Positions 34,749 to 41,655 of a stretch of 59,982 nucleotides of DNA are shown one piece after another. Made by a program: the position numbers and the translations under genes. The stretch is taken from NCBI RefSeq assembly GCF_900108045.1, contig NZ_FNUK01000010.1, forward strand, positions 1 through 59,982, written 5' to 3'. Below the pieces are notes generated by a model that saw only the letters and a program-made list of their open reading frames with translations, searched no databases and was not told the origin of the DNA. This DNA comes from Caloramator fervidus (GTDB taxonomy: Bacteria > Bacillota > Clostridia > Clostridiales > Caloramatoraceae). The first letter of the stretch is position 1; the number at the start of each line of letters is the position of its first letter.

Positions 34749-35089
34749 AAAGATTTGCAATTGCATTTTCACTTGTGGTGTTTTTGCTAATGGGCTCATA
34801 TGCGATGTATTATTCATCTACTTTAGATAGAACTTACAGCGGAACTAAGCTTTCTGAGGTTTTAAAGCCAGAACAAAACTATGATTTAGAAAAACCAGAT
34901 GGAGTAGCTAACATAATGATAAGAGAAAACTTAAAAAGAACTAGGGCAGTAAATGCAGTAACAGCAGTTGTGTTTGACTATAGAGGATATGACACTCTTG
35001 GAGAGTCCTTCATTCTTTTAACAGCTATTGCAGGTTCTGTGGTTATTTTAAAGAGCAATAAGAAGGGAAGTGACACAAATGTCAAATAA
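34745..35089 (+). CDS. mbhE: MbhE-like subunit
   Basis: Protein of 114 residues with an N-terminal membrane helix, a short soluble loop and the motif RAVNAVTAVVFDYRGYDTLGESFILLTAIAG. This motif is typical of MbhE and the last part of MrpA. It overlaps the preceding gene by 4 bp and the next by 11 bp. Confidence 0.86.
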   Translation: MKRFAIAFSLVVFLLMGSYAMYYSSTLDRTYSGTKLSEVLKPEQNYDLEKPDGVANIMIRENLKRTRAVNAVTAVVFDYRGYDTLGESFILLTAIAGSVVILKSNKKGSDTNVK

Positions 35090-35531
35090 TAGAAAAGTTA
35101 AGGATGTTATAGTAAAAACTGCGGCTGATCTTTTTACTCCTATAGCTTTAGTTTTAGGATTTTACATCATATTACACGGTCATTTAAGTCCAGGTGGAGG
35201 ATTCCAAGGAGGGGTTTTAGTAGCATCAGCAGTAATATTAATTTATTTAGGATATGGATACAGTGAGGTTTCAAAAAGATTTAACATGGAATTTATAAAG
35301 AAAAATGAAGCTTTAGGTGCTATACTATTTACGGTATTTGGACTTGCGGGTATACTATATGGTTCAGTTTTCTTTACTAACGTTTTTGTAGGTATTGGAA
35401 ACGTAGGGGATCTTATAAGTTCAGGAACTATTATGTTCATGAATGATTCTGTAGGATATAAGGTTTTAACAGGAGTAGGATTTTTGATTCTTTTAATGAT
35501 AGGGCTTTTAGCTCCAGATAACGAAAATTAG
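35079..35531 (+). CDS. mbhF: MnhB/MrpB-like antiporter subunit (MbhF)
   Basis: Four-helix membrane protein of 150 residues. The HLSPGGGFQGGVLVASAVIL block is the MnhB/MrpB signature. ATG at 35079 is preferred over GTG at 35070 because of spacing from AGAAGGG. Confidence 0.9.
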   Translation: MSNNRKVKDVIVKTAADLFTPIALVLGFYIILHGHLSPGGGFQGGVLVASAVILIYLGYGYSEVSKRFNMEFIKKNEALGAILFTVFGLAGILYGSVFFTNVFVGIGNVGDLISSGTIMFMNDSVGYKVLTGVGFLILLMIGLLAPDNEN

Positions 35532-35546
35532 AAGGGGTGAATAAAT

Positions 35547-35897
35547 TTGATATTAGTAAATTATATTGCTTGTATAATATTAATTGTTTTGGGATTTTAT
35601 GTTATTTTAACTAAGAAAAATATTTTAAAAATAATAATTGGTATGGGGCTTGTTGATTATGGAATAAATCTTTTGATAATAAGCATAGGTTTTAATCCTG
35701 GAGGAACAGCGCCAATATTTACATTTAGTGAACTTAGACCAGAATCTTTCTTTGTTGATCCTGTTCCACAAGCTCTTACGCTAACTTCAATAGTTATAGG
35801 TGCCTGTGTTACAGCTATGGCTTTATCGTTAGTTATAAAGATAAAAGAAAAGTATGGAACCCTTGATGCAGACAAGGTAAGGAGGTTGAATGGCTAA
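35547..35897 (+). CDS. mbhG: MrpC/NuoK-like subunit (MbhG)
   Basis: NuoK/MnhC-family membrane protein of 116 residues with three helices. The IGMGLVDYGINLLIISIG segment and the late DPVPQALTLTSIVIGACVTAMALSL segment are characteristic of MrpC. TTG at 35547 follows AAGGGGTG. The stop codon TAA shares its last A with the mbhH ATG. Confidence 0.9.
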   Translation: MILVNYIACIILIVLGFYVILTKKNILKIIIGMGLVDYGINLLIISIGFNPGGTAPIFTFSELRPESFFVDPVPQALTLTSIVIGACVTAMALSLVIKIKEKYGTLDADKVRRLNG

Positions 35898-37786
35898 TGC
35901 AACATTATCCTATTTTATCGATTGTTACTCTATTTTTAGGCGCCTTCCTTACGGTTATCTTTGGTAGTAAAAATGAGACTGTAAGAAAGTTTATTGCATT
36001 AGTTGCATCATCTATATCATTAATTTTGGTTTTGATGCTTATAAAGCCTGTTATGATAGAAAACAACGTTATTCAATATTGGATGGGTAATTGGAGACCT
36101 ATTCATGATTGGGCTATTGGTATAGGACTTGAAGTTGACTCTTTAGGCTTGTTCTTTGGGATTATAGCAGTAGTTACTATATTTTTATCAATAGTATTTT
36201 CATTTAGATATACTGAAAAGGATTCTGAGACTGATAAGTATTATGTTTTGTTTTTAATGCTTTCTGGTTCAGTTTTAGGTTTAGTATTTACTGGTGACTT
36301 ATTTAACATGTTTGTTATGATAGAGATAATGACTTTTGCAGCTGTTGGTTTGACTGCATTTAGAAATTATCAAGAAGGTGCTTTAGAAGCCGCTTTAAAG
36401 TATTTAGTTTTAGGTTCTATAGGTTCCTCATTGGTTTTAGCGGGAACAATTACTATATATTCTCAAGTTCATACTTTAAATATGGCTCAAATTTCTGCAC
36501 TTTTGTTTAATAATTTAACTCCTTCAACTTTATTTGCCTTTGCATTGCTTTTAGCCGGATATTCATTAAAAGCTTTTGTAGTTCCTTTCCACCCAGCTGC
36601 ACCAGATGCATATATGTCAGCTCCATCATCTATATCAATGGCTTTTTCAGGAATGGTAAATAAAGCTGGGGTATATGCTATAATTAGATTGGTTTATGTT
36701 TTATATCATGCTATGAGTTTTAAATCAATTCAATTGCTTTTAATAATAATTGGAACAATTACTATGTTTGTTGGTGTTACAATGGCGCTTGCACAAAATG
36801 ATTTTAAGAGACTACTTGCTTTTCACAGTATATCACAGATTGGTTATGTAATAACTGCCGTTGGTGTATCAACAGCTTTAGGATTAACAGCAGGTTTATA
36901 TCATGCACTTAACCATACTTTATTTAAAGGATTATTGTTTTTAACTGCAGGTGCAGTATTCTATGCAACTGGAACAACTGATTTAAATAAGCTTGGCGGT
37001 TTGGCAAAGAAAATGCCACAGACGGCAGCAGTATTTTTAATTGGTGCTTTTTCAATTAGTGGTTTACCACCATTTAATGGATTTGTTTCAAAATGGCTTG
37101 TATATCAAGCAACTTATCAAGCTAATTTAGCACCTGTAACTATAGTTGCCCTTTTAGTTAGTGTAATGACTTTAGCTTCATTTATAAAAGTTGCACAATC
37201 AATATTCTTTGGTCAAATGCCAAAAGAGTTTGAGAATGTTAAAGAAGTTCCACTTTCAATGAGAATTCCTATGTGGATAATGGCTATACTTTGTGTTCTA
37301 ACAGGAATATTCCCTAATTTTGTAACAAAATATCTAATTTCACCAGCAGTTTCAGCTGCGTTAAATGTTGGAAAGTATATTGACATAATGATGGGCAATG
37401 GATATGCTGAAAAGATATTGGGAAAACCTGTTGAAATACCAGCTGTTGATTATGTGCTTGCAGGTTATTGGAATCCTGTTGCATGGTTAGTTCTATTTGC
37501 ATTACTCTTATTAGCAGTAACTATAGTTGCTGTTGCAGGCGGATTTAATACAGCATCATTACCAGTAGATGGTGATGATTCAAAATATGAGGTATTCTTT
37601 GGTGGAGAAGCAAACGAATACTCTCATGTTAAAGGTAATGACCTATTCTGGGGATTAAAATATGATTTAAGGCACTACTTTGGATTTATGCATGATGCTC
37701 ATAGCGGTATAATTAATGATTATGCTTTATGGGCTATATTTACAACGACTATATTCATAGTATACATTTTCTTACTTGTTCCATAA
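35897..37786 (+). CDS. mbhH: MrpD-like ion-translocating subunit, probably MbhH fused to MbhI
   Basis: Large membrane protein of 629 residues. The first 500 or so are the proton/sodium-translocating NuoL/M/N-type antiporter, with conserved lysine and glutamate helices (FNMFVMIEIMTFAAVGLTAF, LLAGYSLKAFVVPFHPAAPDAY, HALNHTLFKGLLFL). The last 120 residues add two hydrophobic segments around a soluble stretch, WGLKYDLRHYFGFMHDAHSGIINDYALW. The added length corresponds to MbhI, which is separate in Pyrococcus. No stand-alone mbhI occurs in the cluster, so fusion is likely. Confidence 0.88.
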   Translation: MQHYPILSIVTLFLGAFLTVIFGSKNETVRKFIALVASSISLILVLMLIKPVMIENNVIQYWMGNWRPIHDWAIGIGLEVDSLGLFFGIIAVVTIFLSIVFSFRYTEKDSETDKYYVLFLMLSGSVLGLVFTGDLFNMFVMIEIMTFAAVGLTAFRNYQEGALEAALKYLVLGSIGSSLVLAGTITIYSQVHTLNMAQISALLFNNLTPSTLFAFALLLAGYSLKAFVVPFHPAAPDAYMSAPSSISMAFSGMVNKAGVYAIIRLVYVLYHAMSFKSIQLLLIIIGTITMFVGVTMALAQNDFKRLLAFHSISQIGYVITAVGVSTALGLTAGLYHALNHTLFKGLLFLTAGAVFYATGTTDLNKLGGLAKKMPQTAAVFLIGAFSISGLPPFNGFVSKWLVYQATYQANLAPVTIVALLVSVMTLASFIKVAQSIFFGQMPKEFENVKEVPLSMRIPMWIMAILCVLTGIFPNFVTKYLISPAVSAALNVGKYIDIMMGNGYAEKILGKPVEIPAVDYVLAGYWNPVAWLVLFALLLLAVTIVAVAGGFNTASLPVDGDDSKYEVFFGGEANEYSHVKGNDLFWGLKYDLRHYFGFMHDAHSGIINDYALWAIFTTTIFIVYIFLLVP

Positions 37787-37799
37787 GGAGGGACCGGAT

Positions 37800-38762
37800 T
37801 TGGTAGTTTTAAGTTATTTGTTTTATGTATTAGTTTTTCCAGGTTTGTTGTTTTCAACAATTGTTGGTCTTATTTTATCAGGTATAGATAGAAAAGTTGT
37901 AGCTAGGATGCAAAAAAGAATAGGACCACCAATTATCCAGCCATTTTATGATTTCTTTAAGCTTTTAGGCAAAGAGACAATTGTTCCAAGAACTGCCTCA
38001 AGAAAAACTTTCTTATATGCACCAGTTATAGGGTTATTAGCTTTAGTTACAGTTGCATTATTTATTCCAATGTTTAAATTTACAGCAATTTCAACGGTTG
38101 CTGATATAATCGTTATAATTTATCTTTTAACAATTCCTGCTGTTGCTTTAATAATAGGTGGAGCTGCATCAGGTTCCCCATATGCAGGAGTTGGAATTTC
38201 CAGGGAAATGGTAGCTATAATCTCCTATGAACTTCCTTTAGTGATTGTTCTTTTAACAATAGGTAAAAAAGTAGGCATGGCTTTAAATAATGGAGCTATA
38301 ACATTTTCTCTTTCACAAATAGTAAATTACCAAGCTCAATATGGACCTATGATAACTAAATGGAGTTTAATTCCTGCAGCAATAGCTTTACTTTTAATCA
38401 TTCCTATAAAAGTTGGTAGCGTTCCTTTTGATATTGCAGAAGCTGAAACTGAGATATGTGAAGGTCCTCTAGTAGAATATAGTGGAGTACCTCTTGCTAT
38501 ATTCAAATTAAATCATGCTATAAAAATGTTTATAATGACATCATTATTTGTAACGTTATTTTTAAGTGGTAAAGGAACAGGAATACTAATAGTAGATATA
38601 TTGTTGCAAGTTATTTTAAGTGCTATAGTTGTTATAGTATCTATTTCCACATTAAAAGCTATTACTGCAAGATTAAAAGTAGAACAAGTATTAAAATTTT
38701 TCTGGACGTATCCAACTGCATTGGCATTATTAAGCTTAATACTTGTGTGGATGGGTTTTTAA
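37800..38762 (+). CDS. mbhM: NuoH-like membrane subunit (MbhM)
   Basis: Membrane anchor of the hydrogenase module, homologous to NuoH/EchB. The 320-residue protein has RMQKRIGPPIIQPFYDFFKLLGKE and SREMVAIISYELPLVIVL. It also has PFDIAEAETEICEGPLVEYSG, the conserved acidic loop facing the catalytic subunit. About eight helices. TTG at 37800 is the best start, 8 nt after AAGGAGGG and just after the mbhH stop. Confidence 0.9.
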   Translation: MVVLSYLFYVLVFPGLLFSTIVGLILSGIDRKVVARMQKRIGPPIIQPFYDFFKLLGKETIVPRTASRKTFLYAPVIGLLALVTVALFIPMFKFTAISTVADIIVIIYLLTIPAVALIIGGAASGSPYAGVGISREMVAIISYELPLVIVLLTIGKKVGMALNNGAITFSLSQIVNYQAQYGPMITKWSLIPAAIALLLIIPIKVGSVPFDIAEAETEICEGPLVEYSGVPLAIFKLNHAIKMFIMTSLFVTLFLSGKGTGILIVDILLQVILSAIVVIVSISTLKAITARLKVEQVLKFFWTYPTALALLSLILVWMGF

Positions 38763-38777
38763 TAGGAGGTGTTACTT

Positions 38778-39221
38778 TTGCTTAAAGAACTAATTGCTAA
38801 AAGTTTTGAAAAGTCCCCATGGTTATTTCATTTAAATACAGGTTCATGTAATGGTTGTGATATTGAGATAGTATCGGTTATAACTCCAAGATATGATGCA
38901 GAAAGAATGGGATTTAAGCTTACGGGAACACCTAGACATGCTGATATAGTTTTAGTTACGGGACCTATAACTTCTCAGTCAAAGGATAGACTTATAAGAA
39001 CATTGGCACAAGTTCCTGATCCTAAAGTTGTGGTAGCTATAGGTTCATGTCCAAGATCAACAAATGTATTTAATGGTAGCTATTCAGTTGAAGGACCATT
39101 AGATAAATATGTTCCTATTGATGTTTCAGTTGCAGGTTGTCCTCCTAAACCTGAAGCTATAATTGATGGCCTTGCTAAGGCAATTGAAATACTTAAAGAA
39201 AAAAGGAGGGCAATGAAATGA
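38778..39221 (+). CDS. mbhJ: Hydrogenase small subunit (MbhJ/NuoB-like)
   Basis: Holds the proximal [4Fe-4S] cluster next to the NiFe site. The 147-residue protein has cluster ligands C24 and C27 (GSCNGCDIEI), C91 (GSCPRS) and C121 (GCPPKPEA). This is the single-cluster NuoB-like small subunit of group 4 enzymes. TTG at 38778 follows AGGAGG by 8 nt. The end overlaps mbhN by 4 bp (ATGA). Confidence 0.93.
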   Translation: MLKELIAKSFEKSPWLFHLNTGSCNGCDIEIVSVITPRYDAERMGFKLTGTPRHADIVLVTGPITSQSKDRLIRTLAQVPDPKVVVAIGSCPRSTNVFNGSYSVEGPLDKYVPIDVSVAGCPPKPEAIIDGLAKAIEILKEKRRAMK

Positions 39222-39649
39222 AATTCCCTTATTTAAAGGAAGCTATAAAGTCTGCTTTTAAAAAACCCAGCACTGAACCATATCCTAAGGTGAATAAAGA
39301 AGCTCCAGAAGGATATAGAGGTAAGATTAAATATTATCCTGAAAAGTGTGTAAATTGTGGTTTATGTATAAGAGTTTGTGCACCTGGCTGTATAACAAGA
39401 ACCATCGAAAAAGTGGAAGAAGGAGATAAAGTAACTTTCACTTTTTATCAAGGGCAATGTACGTTCTGCTCACTTTGTGCAGATTTTTGCCCAAGAGGAG
39501 CAATAGAGTTAACTAAGGATTATCATCTTGCAGTAACAGATCCTAAGGATTTAATAGTTTCAGGAACATTTATAAAAAAGGCTCCACCAAAGCCACCTGT
39601 TCAACCTCAAAACCAACCTGCAGCTAAAAATCAAGAAAGTAATGCGTAA
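39218..39649 (+). CDS. mbhN: Two-[4Fe-4S] ferredoxin subunit (MbhN/NuoI-like)
   Basis: Likely entry point for electrons from ferredoxin. The 143-residue protein has two clusters: C44, C47, C50 and C54, with an extra C58, and C81, C84, C87 and C91. The C-terminal 25 residues are rich in proline and glutamine (APPKPPVQPQNQPAAKNQ) and look disordered. It is the last gene of the cluster, followed by a strong terminator at 39648-39678. Confidence 0.9.
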   Translation: MKFPYLKEAIKSAFKKPSTEPYPKVNKEAPEGYRGKIKYYPEKCVNCGLCIRVCAPGCITRTIEKVEEGDKVTFTFYQGQCTFCSLCADFCPRGAIELTKDYHLAVTDPKDLIVSGTFIKKAPPKPPVQPQNQPAAKNQESNA

Positions 39650-39678
39650 AAGTCCTAAGGTTTTCCTTAGGACTTTTA
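39648..39678 (+). terminator. Terminator of the hyp-mbh operon
   Basis: AAAAGTCCTAAGG and CCTTAGGACTTTT form a 13-bp perfect stem with a TTTT loop. It overlaps the stop codon of mbhN and ends in TTTTATATTT. Confidence 0.88.
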
Positions 39679-39698
39679 TATTTGAGAAGGAATTTATA

Positions 39699-39726
39699 TT
39701 GTGATGGTAGAATATACTTTTATAAT
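39699..39726 (+). promoter_or_regulatory. Promoter of the racemase gene
   Basis: TTGTGA (39699-39704) and TATAAT (39721-39726) are spaced by 16 nt, 23 bp ahead of the start codon. Confidence 0.55.
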
Positions 39727-39749
39727 AAATAAGTCTTGGGGGTGGGGTT

Positions 39750-40814
39750 ATGGGTTATCCTATGATTGAGATTGATAGTCATAAAATAAAGGAAAATACA
39801 AAAATAATGGTAAAAGAATGTCATGATAGAGGGATACAAGTTGCAGGGGTTACTAAAATTTTTGCTGGTAATACTAAAATAGTAAAGGCTCTTATTGAAG
39901 GTGGAGTAGATATGCTTGCAGATTCTAGGATTGAAAATTTAATAAGATATAAAAATTTTGATATTCCCAAAATGCTTATTAGAATACCAATGAAAAGTCA
40001 AGCTAAAACTATTGTAAAATATTCTGATATGGCTTTAGTATCTGAAATTGAAACTATATACGAATTAAATAAATATGCAAAACTTGAAAATAAAATTTAT
40101 AAAATTATCCTTATGATTGATGTAGGAGATTTAAGAGAAGGTATTTTTTACAAAAATAGAGAGGAAATTTTAAATACCGTTGAAAAAATATTAGAACTTG
40201 ATAATATAGAACTTTTTGGCATAGGAACAAATTTATGTTGTTATGGTGGAGTAATTCCTACGAAGGAAAATCTTTTAGAACTTGTAAATATAAAAAAATA
40301 TTTGGAAGATAAGTTTGGAATAAATATAAGCGTAATTTCTGGTGGTAATTCTGAAAATATTGATATAATGAGAAATGGTGAAATGCCTAAAGAAATAAAC
40401 CAGCTAAGGCTTGGTGTTGCCTTATCCATGGGGATAGGTTTATTTGATAAACCTGTGGAAGGGTTGTATACTAATACAGCAAAATTATATGCAGAGGTTG
40501 TTGAGATTAAGTTTAAACCTTCTGTTCCAATAGGAATTATAGGAGTAGATGCTTTTGGTAGAAAACCTCAATTTGAAGATAAAGGAATTATGAAAAGGGC
40601 TATTTGTGCTATTGGTAAACAAGATATTTTTCCAGAATTTTTAATTCCTTGTAATGAAAATATAAAAATATTAGGAGCTAGTAGTGATCATTTAATACTT
40701 GATGTAACCAATGTTGAAAAATTACGTGTTGGAGATGCAGTGGAATTTTACCTTACTTATGGAGGATTTCTTGCAGCTATGAATTCCAAATATGTAAAAA
40801 AGAAAATAATTTAA
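39750..40814 (+). CDS. orr: Alanine/ornithine racemase-family PLP enzyme (Orr-like)
   Basis: Fold-type III PLP enzyme of 354 residues. The N-terminal barrel has the PLP lysine in VAGVTKIFAGN. GIGTNLCCYGGVIPT, SGGNSENI and RLGVALSMGIG are features of the ornithine racemase branch rather than of Alr. Length equals that of clostridial ornithine racemase, which makes D-ornithine for ornithine fermentation. The partner genes ora, orb and ord are not next to it, so substrate could be ornithine, alanine or another amino acid. It has its own promoter. Confidence 0.72.
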   Translation: MGYPMIEIDSHKIKENTKIMVKECHDRGIQVAGVTKIFAGNTKIVKALIEGGVDMLADSRIENLIRYKNFDIPKMLIRIPMKSQAKTIVKYSDMALVSEIETIYELNKYAKLENKIYKIILMIDVGDLREGIFYKNREEILNTVEKILELDNIELFGIGTNLCCYGGVIPTKENLLELVNIKKYLEDKFGINISVISGGNSENIDIMRNGEMPKEINQLRLGVALSMGIGLFDKPVEGLYTNTAKLYAEVVEIKFKPSVPIGIIGVDAFGRKPQFEDKGIMKRAICAIGKQDIFPEFLIPCNENIKILGASSDHLILDVTNVEKLRVGDAVEFYLTYGGFLAAMNSKYVKKKII

Positions 40815-40820
40815 TTAATA

Positions 40821-40849
40821 TAGACATTTTTAATATTTTAGTATAAAAT
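40821..40849 (+). promoter_or_regulatory. deoC promoter
   Basis: TAGACA (40821-40826) and TAAAAT (40844-40849) are separated by 17 nt, 38 bp ahead of deoC. Confidence 0.55.
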
Positions 40850-40887
40850 AGATATGCTGTTTTATATACATACTAAGGAGGGTCTTT

Positions 40888-41565
40888 ATGATTACAAAAG
40901 AATATGTAGCATCAATTATCGATCATACTATATTAAAACCAGAGGCTACTGTAGAAGATATTAAAAGAGTATGTGCTGAAGCTAAGGAAAATTCTTTTGC
41001 TTCTGTATGTGTAAATCCTTGTCACGTTAAGTTAGTAGCAGAAGAATTAAAGGGAACTAATGTTAAAGTATGCACTGTTATAGGATTCCCATTAGGGGCT
41101 ACTACTAAAGAAGTTAAAGCTTTTGAGACAGCAAAGGCTATTGAAGATGGAGCTCAAGAAGTTGATATGGTTATTAACATAGGAATGTTAAAGTCTAAAA
41201 ATTATGATTATGTTAAGGAAGATATAAAAGCTGTTGTTGATGCGGCAAAAGGCAAAGCTTTAGTTAAGGTAATAATTGAAACATGTCTTTTAACAGATGA
41301 AGAAAAAGTTATTGCATGTAGATTAGCAAAGGAAGCAGGTGCTGATTTTGTAAAGACATCAACAGGATTTAGTAAATGGGGAGCCAAAGTTGAAGATGTT
41401 AAGTTAATGAGAGAAACTGTTGGAGCTGAAATGGGAGTTAAAGCATCTGGTGGAATTCATAGTTTTGAAGATGCAGTTAAAATGATAGAAGCAGGTGCTA
41501 ATAGAATAGGTGCAAGCTCATCATTAAAAATAATTGGTAAGTCAGGGGAACAACAAGCATATTAA
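40888..41565 (+). CDS. deoC: Deoxyribose-phosphate aldolase
   Basis: Cleaves 2-deoxyribose 5-phosphate to glyceraldehyde 3-phosphate and acetaldehyde. The 225-residue class I aldolase has [15 protein letters not shown], with the Schiff-base lysine in [21 protein letters not shown], with the second lysine, and [13 protein letters not shown] are also present. A promoter lies upstream and a terminator downstream, so it is transcribed alone, without deoA, deoB or deoD neighbours. Confidence 0.94.
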   Translation: MITKEYVASIIDHTILKPEATVEDIKRVCAEAKENSFASVCVNPCHVKLVAEELKGTNVKVCTVIGFPLGATTKEVKAFETAKAIEDGAQEVDMVINIGMLKSKNYDYVKEDIKAVVDAAKGKALVKVIIETCLLTDEEKVIACRLAKEAGADFVKTSTGFSKWGAKVEDVKLMRETVGAEMGVKASGGIHSFEDAVKMIEAGANRIGASSSLKIIGKSGEQQAY

Positions 41566-41569
41566 TTTT

Positions 41570-41611
41570 AATATCCTAAAGGATTAATACTAATCCTTTA
41601 GGATATTTTTG
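41570..41611 (+). terminator. Terminator after deoC
   Basis: A 17-bp perfect stem (AATATCCTAAAGGATTA and complement) with a 4-nt loop, followed by TTTTTG. Confidence 0.9.
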
Positions 41612-41655
41612 TTTTATTGTGAATATTATATAATAAGGCTATAAGGGGGGGTTTA

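Noticed and set aside
35897-37786. Missing mbhI as a sign of an incomplete hydrogenase complex
   Set aside because: The extra 120 residues at the end of the MrpD-like protein account for it better as a fusion.
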